Assembly: GCA_902491055.1 (NCBI GenBank)
Contig: CABUGI010000004.1
Coordinates: 1-50,083 of the forward strand
Origin: an uncultured Collinsella sp.
GTDB lineage: Bacteria > Actinomycetota > Coriobacteriia > Coriobacteriales > Coriobacteriaceae
DNA length: 50,083 nucleotides
Reading direction: 5' to 3'
Part shown: positions 33,311-41,823 of the stretch, piece after piece
Layout of the letters: each line of letters begins with the position of its first letter
Numbering within the stretch: the stretch's first letter is position 1
Notes under the pieces: generated by a model
The model's input: the letters and a program-made list of their open reading frames with translations, nothing else
What the model was told of the DNA's origin: nothing
Databases searched by the model: none
Translations under genes and position numbers: made by a program

Positions 33311-34187
33311 CGTCGTCGTCTCCCTCCGCAGCGCCAGCAGCAGCGACGGGACGCTGGTTGTTCTTGTAGTACAGCAAAGACAGAGCAAAGCCAATAATAG
33401 CGATCGCCAGCATCGACATGTTATTGAACATACCGACCATATCCACGGCACCCTTACCAAGCGCACCGTTCACAGCGACGATGTTGGCGTTGAGGTTCAT
33501 GATGCTCGTGAAGGCCGTACCAAACAGGGCGGCGACTACAAAGCCGAGCAGCAGGTAGGCGACGTGCTTTTTGACCGGCAGGTAACGGAGCAGGATGGCG
33601 AAGCCAACGGCGGGCAAGGCACCGCCAGCAACAGACAGACCGTCACCCAGCCACTTCAAGTCGCCGTTAAGGGCGGTGGTGATGCCCTCGACCAAGCCCT
33701 GGCCAAATGCGAGAGCCAGGAAGACCGGAATCATGCGGGACAACATCCAGGAAACGGCACCGAGCAAGTAGTGCACGTTGTAGGCGCCCCAGTTCATCTT
33801 CTCGATATCGGCATCGCACGCATGACCGAAGAACGTGTTGGCGAAACGGCCGGCGATATCGGTGTAAACGAGAATGGCAGCGACAGGTACGCCGATGGCG
33901 GCAAGAGCCGTCTCGGGATTCATGCCCGCACCCACGGCAAAGGCAGTGGCGACCAGAGTGCCGGAGTTGGCATCGATACGAGAGGCGCCGCCAAAGGTAC
34001 CAACGCCCAGGACGGTGAGCTGCATGCTGCCGCCGATAAACAGGCCAGTCTGCAGGTCACCCATAATCAAACCGGTAATCATACCGGAGAAGACGGCTGA
34101 GCCGGCACAGGTGTACCAGTTCAGCTCATCCATAATCTGATAACCCGCATACAGGGTTAACAGAAGAATCTGCCACCAAGCAATCAT
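33300..34187 (-). CDS. PTS mannose-family EIIC component
   Basis: A 295-residue integral membrane protein. It has a GDLQTGLFIGGSMQL motif (residues 44-58) and several further hydrophobic helices, ending in an acidic DDDDEL tail. AAGGAG lies upstream of the ATG at 34187. It belongs to the same family as the N-acetylgalactosamine and galacto-N-biose EIIC proteins. Substrate specificity is inferred only from the operon (GH35, nagA, agaS). Confidence 0.92.
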   Translation of the reverse strand: MIAWWQILLLTLYAGYQIMDELNWYTCAGSAVFSGMITGLIMGDLQTGLFIGGSMQLTVLGVGTFGGASRIDANSGTLVATAFAVGAGMNPETALAAIGVPVAAILVYTDIAGRFANTFFGHACDADIEKMNWGAYNVHYLLGAVSWMLSRMIPVFLALAFGQGLVEGITTALNGDLKWLGDGLSVAGGALPAVGFAILLRYLPVKKHVAYLLLGFVVAALFGTAFTSIMNLNANIVAVNGALGKGAVDMVGMFNNMSMLAIAIIGFALSLLYYKNNQRPVAAAGAAEGDDDDEL

Positions 34188-34280
34188 GGTAAACTCCTTA
34201 TTTAAGGTGTAACAGTTTCTACAATACCAATACGCTTATATAAACCGTGCATCCCCCTTCACGGCCTAGCGTTAATTCGA

Positions 34281-34745
34281 CTAGAGCGTGAGAGCCTCTG
34301 GGTTATCCTGCGGCGTCAGCTGAATGACAATAGGAAGATTATCGGCCTTGAGTTTGGCAAATGCGTCAAGGTCCCCCTGGTCGCAACTAATGTTGCGATT
34401 CAGCTTCTTGACCGGCTCCATTGTCGTCATATTACCGACGATGAGCTGCTCAAGCTTAACACCTTGTTCCAAAAGTCGAACGTAGACCTCAGGCTTTTTC
34501 GCAACAATGAAGAGACGTTGCGCATCATATTTGCCAGCAGTGATGTTGGCAGCGGCCTTGTCGACAGGAAGCACGGACAACTTCACAGTTGCCGGGCAAG
34601 CCATGCGAAGAACCTGCTTTTGGGTAGCATCTTGCGATACCTCGTCGTCAACTACCATGAAGCGGCTTACCTGACGGGCGTTAGACCAGAGGTTTGCCAC
34701 CTGTCCGTGAATCAAGCGAAAGTCGATTCGTGCGCCTACAATCAT
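34281..34745 (-). CDS. PTS mannose-family EIIB component
   Basis: A 154-residue cytoplasmic EIIB with the intact phosphorylation motif RIDFRLIHGQ (His13), in contrast to the altered stand-alone EIIB at 23426. The ATG at 34745 lies 2 bp from the stop codon of the GH35 gene, with its AAGGAG inside that gene, so translation is coupled. It transfers phosphate from EIIA (31149) to the incoming sugar. Confidence 0.93.
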   Translation of the reverse strand: MIVGARIDFRLIHGQVANLWSNARQVSRFMVVDDEVSQDATQKQVLRMACPATVKLSVLPVDKAAANITAGKYDAQRLFIVAKKPEVYVRLLEQGVKLEQLIVGNMTTMEPVKKLNRNISCDQGDLDAFAKLKADNLPIVIQLTPQDNPEALTL

Positions 34746-34747
34746 TT

Positions 34748-36544
34748 CTACTCAACTCCTTCTTGTTCAAGTGTACGGATAACGGGCTCAGAGCGAAGGG
34801 AGATTTTCGCATCATACACGCCCTCTGTTTCGAACATAACGAGTTCATTGGTACCAGGGTGTAATAAACCGTGCGGAACATAGAGCGTCATGATGGGACC
34901 CTTATCCCAAAAACGTCCGACATTCGTTCCGTTTACGAATGCCACACCCTTTCCAAAACCCGTAGTGTCGATAAAGGTATCAGCCGGCTCAGATATATCA
35001 AACTTTGCGCGATAAAAGGAAGGTTGCCCCTCTACCCAGCCGGCGGAATAATCAAGATTATCGATGTTATCGAGTGGCAGACAACGCATCTCCCAACCGG
35101 TAACAAAGTGAAGATCAACGCAAACTCCTGTCCTAATGCCCTTATGTTGCGTATCAGCGAGCAATTTGTGACCATAATTGACGCGACCCATATCCTCGGT
35201 CAGAACATCCAGGCGGTTGTGTTCACAGGGAAGAACGCAGTGAATATCTTCCCCGATGTGCTCCTGATACTGCGTCGCCACTTTGTCACCGTTCACAAAC
35301 ACCTGAGCGCGGTCGCGGGCGTCAATAACCCGAATACGCTCTTCATCTGCACGGTCACGCTCGACAGTCGTGGTATATAACGTATATCCATACGACTGAC
35401 CCATCTCTTCCATGGGCATAGGATATTGGGCTTCGATCGGCTCCGAAAGAATATCGAGCACATTAAAGAGACTTACGCGCTCACTCACCGAAATATCGGG
35501 CATGGAAAACGCCTTTTTTGTTAACGGCTTGCTTTGCGCGATATCGGGATACAGCTCGTGAACTGTCCTTTGAATTGCGAAGTATTTCTCGGTCGGGTTG
35601 CCCTGTTCGTCCAATGGAGCATCGTAGTCATATGATGTCACCTGGTGCAGGTCATGCGTATGGCGTGCAGAACATCCGTTCATAAATCCAAAGTTGGTGC
35701 CTCCATGAAACATGTAGAGGTTTAAAGATCCTCCAAGCTCGAGCACCTCGCGAACGCAAGAGGCAAGATCTTCGGGATCGCGTCTGATGACGTTCTCCCC
35801 ATAGCGATTGAACCAGCCGTCCCACAACTCCATGCACATAAGAGGCCATTGTTTTCCATGCTCCTTGTGAAAAGCAGAAAGAGCCTCAAAGTTCTCCTTT
35901 GCATGAGAACCAAAGTTGCCGGTGCACAACACATCATCGTCAATGAGCGTACCGGCACGAAGGCACCCACGCCACGGGCCATCGGAAGTACAAAGGGGCA
36001 CGGAAACCCCACGCTCGACCATAAGGCGACGAATCGCGCGAAGATAGTCCTTATCCTCGCAATATGATCCATACTCGTTTTCAACCTGCATCATGATGAT
36101 GTTTCCGCCCTTGTCAATCTGACGCGAGACGAGTATCGGCATGAGATGGTCGTAGTACTGCGCAACGTGAGCAAGAAATTTGGGGTCGCTGCTACGCGGC
36201 CTCATATCATGTTCGCGCAGCAGCCATGCTGGCATGCCGCCAAATTCCCATTCTGCACAAATAAACGGAGAGGGCCGAACAATTGCATACAGACCGAGCG
36301 ATGCTGCCTCATCAAGAAACGCCGCCAAATCGATTGAGCCAGAAAAATCGAAGACGCCAGGCTTTGGCTCATGAAGATTCCACGGTACATACGTTTCGAC
36401 CGTATTAAACCCAAGAGCCTTAAGGTTATAGAGCGAGTGGTGCCAGTCGCTCGGATGAACACGCATATAGTGAATCGCCCCCGACAAGATGGTGAACGGC
36501 TCATCATCAAGTAGGAATTGATTGGTGATCTTAAACGAATGCAT
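34748..36544 (-). CDS. GH35 beta-galactosidase, probably cytoplasmic
   Basis: A 598-residue GH35 enzyme without a signal peptide. The predicted acid/base is E157 in QVENEYGSY and the nucleophile is E239 in MELWDGWFN. The catalytic barrel spans about residues 8-330, and beta-rich jelly-roll-like domains follow to the end. It resembles streptococcal BgaC and lactobacillus GnbG, which act on Gal-beta-1,3-GlcNAc/GalNAc units. The directly coupled PTS suggests the substrate arrives 6-phosphorylated (inference). It is first in the operon, with an AT-rich promoter region upstream. Confidence 0.9.
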   Translation of the reverse strand: MHSFKITNQFLLDDEPFTILSGAIHYMRVHPSDWHHSLYNLKALGFNTVETYVPWNLHEPKPGVFDFSGSIDLAAFLDEAASLGLYAIVRPSPFICAEWEFGGMPAWLLREHDMRPRSSDPKFLAHVAQYYDHLMPILVSRQIDKGGNIIMMQVENEYGSYCEDKDYLRAIRRLMVERGVSVPLCTSDGPWRGCLRAGTLIDDDVLCTGNFGSHAKENFEALSAFHKEHGKQWPLMCMELWDGWFNRYGENVIRRDPEDLASCVREVLELGGSLNLYMFHGGTNFGFMNGCSARHTHDLHQVTSYDYDAPLDEQGNPTEKYFAIQRTVHELYPDIAQSKPLTKKAFSMPDISVSERVSLFNVLDILSEPIEAQYPMPMEEMGQSYGYTLYTTTVERDRADEERIRVIDARDRAQVFVNGDKVATQYQEHIGEDIHCVLPCEHNRLDVLTEDMGRVNYGHKLLADTQHKGIRTGVCVDLHFVTGWEMRCLPLDNIDNLDYSAGWVEGQPSFYRAKFDISEPADTFIDTTGFGKGVAFVNGTNVGRFWDKGPIMTLYVPHGLLHPGTNELVMFETEGVYDAKISLRSEPVIRTLEQEGVE

Positions 36545-36920
36545 GCTACTCCCGATCTTCGTGCTCTACGACGCCGATGCCGGTTCCTCGGCCCTCGGCT
36601 AAACGCCTTGCCTATTATGGACGCATTAACGCAATTATGTAGACAGAATCTGAAGTGGTCCGTAAACGGTAGCGAAATGGCGATGAACGGCTTTAATGAA
36701 CAAAATATAAACCCGCTGGTAAATTACTTTTTAACTATAGATTTCTAACGATTCTATATTTGAAAGGTGGTATGTACCAGCTATCCACTATTTCATACTA
36801 GTTACATTATGTTTCAATCGCATTTCTTCAAATGCTTATTTACTTTGTTGTTGCCGATTTGAGTGCGCGTGCGCCAACCCAAGCATCGTCACGGCTTCAG
36901 TTCCCCTATTCATAAACATA
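36545..36920 (-). promoter_or_regulatory. Promoter region of the GH35/PTS operon
   Basis: An AT-rich stretch without a supported gene. TGGTATGTACCA at 36768-36779 is a palindrome of the TGGT-N4-ACCA type also present near nagE and the second GntR gene. CCGTAAACGGT at 36660-36670 and GATGAACGG at 36682-36690 match the motif shared with the lac cassettes. This is dual control by a GntR-type regulator and a more general one (inference). Confidence 0.55.
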
Positions 36921-36998
36921 AAACCCCGCCAAACGTGATTCCCCTAGGGGAAACACATTTGGCGGGGTCCTTGCGTGATTTCCCTAGGGGAATCACGC
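36921..36998 (-). terminator. Terminator after yhcH copy 2, with two CCCTAGGGG hairpins
   Basis: ACCCCGCCAAA (36923-36933) pairs with TTTGGCGGGGT (36958-36968), and TTTTATG follows on the minus strand. Inside it, and again at 36973-36998, a GTGATTCCCCTAGGGG-type palindrome occurs, so two related hairpins lie in tandem. Confidence 0.8.
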
Positions 36999-37005
36999 CA
37001 TCAGG

Positions 37006-37666
37006 CGAACAACTCAGCCGAGCAGCGCGTTACTCCTCCCAGTAAGCGTCTGCAAGCAGCTTAAAGCAGATCTTCTTGACCGGCTGTGCGCCATCGCCCG
37101 GGAACTCGAGTGTGGGCATGTGAGGCTCGCCGGCAACGAACAGCGCGAACTTGTCGTCGGCAAGATCGCCGGCGATCGAGGCGTCGGAATCGACCAGATC
37201 GTAGTCGTCCTTCTCGTCAAACTCCTGGACCAGCGTCAGGCTGCCCGTGGCAACCTTAAAGGCCTCGCGACCCTCGACGTCGATCTGCAGGTCGTGATAG
37301 CGCTGATGCGTCTCATAGTGAGCCTCGGCTTCGGGACGCGTCGTGGGAGCCATGACGTTCGCAAAGACCTTGTCGCCCAGAATCGGATGGCTGCCGACCT
37401 CGAGCTCCGCCGGGTCGTTCTCCTCGAGCCAGTCGACCAGCACGTCGAGGCCCTTGAGCATTCCGCGATACTCCTCGATATCGCCCAATGCACCGTAAAT
37501 CATCTAAATCCCCTCTCGGATCACTTCTTTGGCGGCTACTCGGTAAACGCGTTACCGACGCTGTTGCCACCCACATACGTCTCGACCAGGGTAAGGTCGG
37601 GATTGAACACGACAAAGTCGGCATCGCGGCCCGGCATAATGCTGCCACATTTATCCTCAACGTGAG
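37006..37666. repeat. Direct repeat copy 2 (yhcH plus nagA 3' end)
   Basis: Partner of 24376-25036, displaced by 12,630 bp and in the same orientation. Here the sequence continues into a complete nagA, so this is the likely donor. Confidence 0.9.
37030..37503 (-). CDS. YhcH/YjgK/YiaL family protein, copy 2
   Basis: A 157-residue cupin-fold protein, 98% identical to copy 1 at 24400, with the same THQRYHDLQ and GEPHMPTLEF motifs. It lies 32 bp downstream of nagA copy 2 in the same orientation. In this GlcNAc-type locus (permease, GntR, NagA) it probably handles an amino-sugar or sialic-acid-related intermediate; the reaction is not established from sequence. Confidence 0.88.
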   Translation of the reverse strand: MIYGALGDIEEYRGMLKGLDVLVDWLEENDPAELEVGSHPILGDKVFANVMAPTTRPEAEAHYETHQRYHDLQIDVEGREAFKVATGSLTLVQEFDEKDDYDLVDSDASIAGDLADDKFALFVAGEPHMPTLEFPGDGAQPVKKICFKLLADAYWEE

Positions 37667-38705
37667 CAGAGCGCGCAGGCACCTCGGTCGCCATGCGAAT
37701 TGCGATATCGGCGCTCGCAAGGCCCCAGTCGACGATATTCTTGACGCCCTGTGCGAGCGTGAGCACCGAGCCGGCGATAGCAGAGCCATCGGCGAGCCAG
37801 CAAAGGTTGTCCTTCATAATGACATCCATGCCACCGCTGGTGTACTTGCCCTCGGGCATGCCGCCGCAGCCCAGGCAGTCGGTAATCAGCACCGTGTGCT
37901 GCCAGCCCTTGGCCTGCAGCAGTGCCTTGATAGCAGCAGGGTTCACGTGCTTACCGTCGCAAATGATCTCGGCATAGGTATTGGGCGTGGTCATAGCGGC
38001 CCCGACGACACCGGGCTCACGGTGATGCAGACCGCGCTGGCCGTTGTAGGTATGTGTAAAGCAGCTGGCGCCAGCATTGATGGCGGCGGCACACTCATCA
38101 TAGGTGGCATCGGAGTGGCCAATGCAGGTCACGACGCCCTTTGCGCTCAGAGCCGCAGCGTAAGCGGCAGCGCCATCGCGCTCGGCCGCCATGGCGCTCT
38201 TGACGATACGACCGCCGGCAGCCTCCTGCCACTCGTCAAAAACTTTCTCGGACGGGTCGATCAGATAAGCAGGGTTCTGGGCGCCCACATGCTTCATGGT
38301 AAAGAACGGACCCTCCAGGTAAATGCCCTGAATACGAGCACCGCAGAACTCGGGTCCACGCTCTTCGTCCGCCTGTGCAATGGCAGCGCAGGCGTCCTTG
38401 ATCTGCTCCACGCCGTCGGTAAAGGTCGTAGGCAGCCAGCTGGTGGTACCACGACGAGCGAGCTCGGTCGAGCTGATGTTGATACCCTCGGCATCGTTAT
38501 CGGTCGTGGCATGGTTATAGAAGCCATGAATATGGGTGTCCACCATACCCGGCGCAATCCATGTACCCGAATAATCTTTGATCTCGCAAGCGGGCTCATC
38601 GGCCTGCCAAGCGCCAAAGACGCCGTCTTCGACCATGAGGTAGCCGCCCAGCTGCGGCCCCGCCGGCAAAAAGAACTTGTCGGCCTTAATAGCATACGTG
38701 CTCAT
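37536..38705 (-). CDS. nagA: N-acetylglucosamine-6-phosphate deacetylase, copy 2
   Basis: A 389-residue amidohydrolase with start ATG 38705 (MSTYAIK). It has the same catalytic motifs as copy 1: DTHIHGFYNH, EGPFF, GHSDATYDE, FTHTYNGQ and ITDCLGCGG. With the permease at 39813-41302, the GntR gene and yhcH it forms a GlcNAc utilisation locus. Differences from copy 1 are spread along the protein (for example INISS for IDISS, and PEGKYTSGG for PEGSYTSGG), so the copies have been diverging under selection. Confidence 0.93.
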   Translation of the reverse strand: MSTYAIKADKFFLPAGPQLGGYLMVEDGVFGAWQADEPACEIKDYSGTWIAPGMVDTHIHGFYNHATTDNDAEGINISSTELARRGTTSWLPTTFTDGVEQIKDACAAIAQADEERGPEFCGARIQGIYLEGPFFTMKHVGAQNPAYLIDPSEKVFDEWQEAAGGRIVKSAMAAERDGAAAYAAALSAKGVVTCIGHSDATYDECAAAINAGASCFTHTYNGQRGLHHREPGVVGAAMTTPNTYAEIICDGKHVNPAAIKALLQAKGWQHTVLITDCLGCGGMPEGKYTSGGMDVIMKDNLCWLADGSAIAGSVLTLAQGVKNIVDWGLASADIAIRMATEVPARSAHVEDKCGSIMPGRDADFVVFNPDLTLVETYVGGNSVGNAFTE

Positions 38706-38848
38706 CTATGCTCCCGTACCCGCAGTGCGTTTTAGGGCGGATCAAAAACCACTGCATTGTTAATTCGAGCGATTGTTCGTTGCCTTCTACCGCTTGGCAC
38801 ATTCTGCACCCGCCGCAAAACACGCCAAGCCGTTTATACCCAATAACT

Positions 38849-39580
38849 CTAGACTGCGCGGTTGTGGTAGACCTTGTACTTAAACTGGTCGGCGCGCGCA
38901 ACCGAACGCGTATACTCGATAACCTCGTTGTTCATGTCATATGTGGTACGAATCAAATCCAGCACCGGTGCGCCTTCGGTAATCTCGAGCAGACGAGCGT
39001 CGGAATGGCGGGCGATACTCGCGTAGAATTCTTCCTCTGCCACGCGAACTTTCTCGTGAAAGTCCTGCTCGATCATGTCGTACAGCGATTTATTCTCGAT
39101 CATGGGGCGCTTAAGCGCAAAGAACTTGCGGCTTGGCAGATATGTACACTCAATCATCAGCGGCACACCATCGGCAATACGCAGGCGCTTGATCTTGTAC
39201 AGACGCTCGCCCAGGCGCGCGTTCATCTCTACGGCAATATTCTTGTCAGCCTCGACCTCGGTAAACTCGAGAATCGTCGTCTTGGGCACACGGCCGATCG
39301 CCTTCATCTGCTCGGTAAAGCTATAGATTTGCGAGAGGTTTGCCGTTTGCAGAGAGCGGTCGCACACCATGGTTCCACGGCCGCGCTGACGAACCACCAA
39401 GCCTAGGCGCTCAAGCTCCTGCAGGGCAAGGCGAACCGTCGTACGCGAGAGCCCGTAGCGCTCCGACAGGTCACGCTCAGACGGCAAATAGTCGCCGGGT
39501 CGAAGCTCGTGATCGATTTTATCGGTCAGCAAATCGACGAGCTGATCGTACAGAGGTTGTTTGCGCGCTCCCATTGCCAT
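38849..39580 (-). CDS. GntR-family (UTRA) regulator of the nag locus
   Basis: A 243-residue NagR/YvoA-type regulator. The winged helix is at about 8-70 (SERDLSERYGLSRTTVRLALQELERLG), and the UTRA domain at about 90-240. The ATG at 39580 (MAMGARKQP) has AGG upstream; an in-frame extension to 39631 is rejected. TGGTTGTAACCA at 39612-39623 overlaps its promoter, suggesting autoregulation, and related sites occur before nagE. GlcNAc-6-P is the usual effector of this family. Confidence 0.9.
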   Translation of the reverse strand: MAMGARKQPLYDQLVDLLTDKIDHELRPGDYLPSERDLSERYGLSRTTVRLALQELERLGLVVRQRGRGTMVCDRSLQTANLSQIYSFTEQMKAIGRVPKTTILEFTEVEADKNIAVEMNARLGERLYKIKRLRIADGVPLMIECTYLPSRKFFALKRPMIENKSLYDMIEQDFHEKVRVAEEEFYASIARHSDARLLEITEGAPVLDLIRTTYDMNNEVIEYTRSVARADQFKYKVYHNRAV

Positions 39581-39751
39581 AATGATACCTGCCGGATAAA
39601 TGACTCGAAATTGGTTGTAACCAGACACCACGTACTATAGCAGTTTTAATGGAATAACAGCAGGTCAACCCGCACATTTCGATATTGTTTGCCGGATGAT
39701 AGCCTGCGCACTGTAATACCAATCACATCGCTGCATCAAGTATCGAGGTAG

Positions 39752-39790
39752 CAAAAAGGGCCGCCCCCGCGGAGCGGGACGACCCTTTGC
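39752..39790 (-). terminator. Terminator after nagE
   Basis: AAAGGGCCGCCCC (from 39754) pairs imperfectly with GGGACGACCCTTT, and TTTTTGC follows on the minus strand. Confidence 0.78.
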
Positions 39791-39812
39791 AAGACAGATA
39801 CGTCTTTAAGGC

Positions 39813-41302
39813 TTAGAGAAGCTTCTTGAGCTCCTCGGCAACAGCCTGGACCTGCGTGCCGATGATGACCTGGGTAGCACCCTTGTCCATCTTCATGACA
39901 CCCAGAGCGCCAGCCTTCTTGCAGGCAGCCTCGTCGACCAGATCGGAATCGCCGAGCTCGAAGCGCAGGCGAGTAGCGCAGCAGTCAACGGTCTTGACGT
40001 TCTCCTTGCCACCGACGGCAGCGAGAACAGCGGCGGCCAGAGCGGCGAACTTGTCATCGCCAGCAGCGGCGGAAGTGGAGGTCTCCTCGACATCCTCATC
40101 CTCGCGACCAGGGGTCATGAGGTTGAACTTGGTGATGGCGAAGCGGAACACGAGGTAGAAGACCAGGAAGGCAGCGATGCCCAGCGGGATAATCATCCAG
40201 GTGTTGGCAGCAGCCGGGAGGCTAGCGGAGAACAGGAGGTCGGTAGCACCAGCGGAGAAGCAGAAGCCGGCACGGAAACCAACAAAGTAGGTGATGACGG
40301 TGAAGACGCCGTACAGGGCAGCGTACACGACGTAGAGCGGGAAGCACAGGAACATGAAGCCGAACTCGAAGGGCTCGGTGACGCCGCAGACGAAGGCGCA
40401 GATAGCAGCGGAGACAACCAGGCCGATAGCAGCCTTCTTGTTCTTAGCGGTCTGAACCATAGCCAGGGCAGCGCCCGGGATACCGAACATCATGCAGGGG
40501 AAGAAGCCGACATGTACATACCGAGGCTCCACTTGACGTCAGCAGAGGTCTCGCCAGCCCAGAAGTGGGTCAGGTCGCCCAGGCCGATGGTGTCGAACCA
40601 GAACACGTTGTTCAGAGCGTGGTGCAGACCGGTCGGGATGAGCAGGCGGTTGAGGAAGGCGTAGATGCCAGCGCCGATACCACCCATGGCGGCGATACCC
40701 TCACCAAGAGCAACAAGAGCACCGAAGATGAGCGGCCAAGCAAAGAGCAGGACGACGGAGACGACGATGCAGATGACGGCGGTCATGATGGCGACGCAAC
40801 GCTTGCCGGAGAAGAAGGCCAGCCAGTCGGGAAGACGAGTGTCCTTGAACTTGTTGTAGCAAGTGCCACCGATGACGGCGGACAGGATGCCGATGAAGGA
40901 GTTACCAGCGATCTTGGAGAACGCGATGCCCTCGGTCGTGGCAAGCCAAGCGGTCTGAGCATCGGCGTCCATACCACGAATGGTGCCAACAACAGCGGGG
41001 TTCAGGAGCTGCTGGATCATCAGGAAGGCGACGAGGCCAGCGAGGCCAGCGGTGCCATCGTGATCGTCGGCAAGGCCGACAGCGGCGCCGACTGCGAACA
41101 GCCAGGCCATGTTATCGATAAGAGCGCCGCCTGCCTTGATGAGCAGGAAACCGGCGGTATAGGCAAAACCGGTAGTGTCACCGGCAGCACCCATGACTGC
41201 GGGAGCGAGCAGGTAGCCCACGCCCATAAGAATACCTGCGACGGGAAGCGCCGCAACGGGAAGCATCAGCGCTTTGCCGAGCTTCTGGAGGTACTTCATC
41301 AT
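39813..41302 (-). pseudogene. nagE: GlcNAc-type PTS EIICB with single-base frameshift
   Basis: Two overlapping frames make one glucose/GlcNAc-family EIICB of about 496 residues. The 5' part (41302 to about 40508) starts MMKYLQKLGKALMLP and covers the first EIIC helices up to WSLGMYMS. The 3' part (about 40510 to 39813) resumes at GFFPCMMFGIPGAALAM and carries the rest of EIIC and the EIIB domain with phosphocysteine in DCCATRLRF. A missing C within the CC at 40507-40508 (a GGG run on the coding strand) explains the shift. There is no EIIA domain. Either the gene is inactive in this strain, or this is a sequencing error; the remaining sequence shows no other decay. Confidence 0.85.
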
Positions 41303-41740
41303 ATTGGTATCTCCTCCAACCTTTCTTTCGTTGTTCACCAACGAGTTCCATGTCCGCGCCTTGTGCATACCGGCTTCTCCGCTTGCCGGCATTGATGCGC
41401 AAACTTAGACAACCCAGTCCCTATTTGGGGTTGCTGGTATGTACGGTAGCACACACTCAATTCAAACGTCCACCACATTTCGTTCAAATTACTATATCGT
41501 TGCCAAACGGTTATTTTTGGCCCGTAAACGATAATTTGCGCAGGTAGGCATGTTGCATATATTTCATTACCAAACTAATTCTTAGCAATTTCCATTCGAT
41601 TTCGTTTCAAAATTGGTTACTACCAGATGAACAGTGGTACCACATTGTTACTACCAGTTTAGCCGAAATCGTTTTCACTTTATATGAATAAAGTGTCCCA
41701 AAATTTGCATACAACCACCCCCTCTCATCGCCCTCCCCAC
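41303..41740 (-). promoter_or_regulatory. nagE promoter region with clustered operator-like sites
   Basis: No gene is supported. TGGTATGTACGG (41435-41446), TGGTTACTACCA (41614-41625), TGGTACCA (41635-41642) and TTGTTACTACCA (41645-41656) resemble TGGT-N4-ACCA. CCAAACGGTT near 41503 and CCCGTAAACGA near 41521 resemble the motif shared with the lac cassettes. They fit control by the UTRA regulator at 38849 plus a general regulator. Confidence 0.55.
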
Positions 41741-41748
41741 AGTGCAAA

Positions 41749-41781
41749 AAGCCCGCTAGAACGATGTCCGTTCTAGCGGGC
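41749..41781 (-). terminator. Terminator after the SurA-like gene
   Basis: GCCCGCTAGAAC (41751-41762) pairs perfectly with GTTCTAGCGGGC (41770-41781), and TTTTTGC follows on the minus strand. Confidence 0.9.
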
Positions 41782-41823
41782 ATATCAGATTTTTGGCTAC
41801 GTGCTCGGCGGCTCGGGCGGCCC

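Noticed and set aside
34748..36544. Secreted GH35 beta-galactosidase
   Set aside because: The N-terminus MHSFKITNQF has no signal peptide, and the gene is translationally coupled to the PTS EIIB.
40490..40532. Programmed ribosomal frameshift in nagE
   Set aside because: There is no slippery heptamer or obvious stimulatory structure; a lost base in a short G run explains it more simply.
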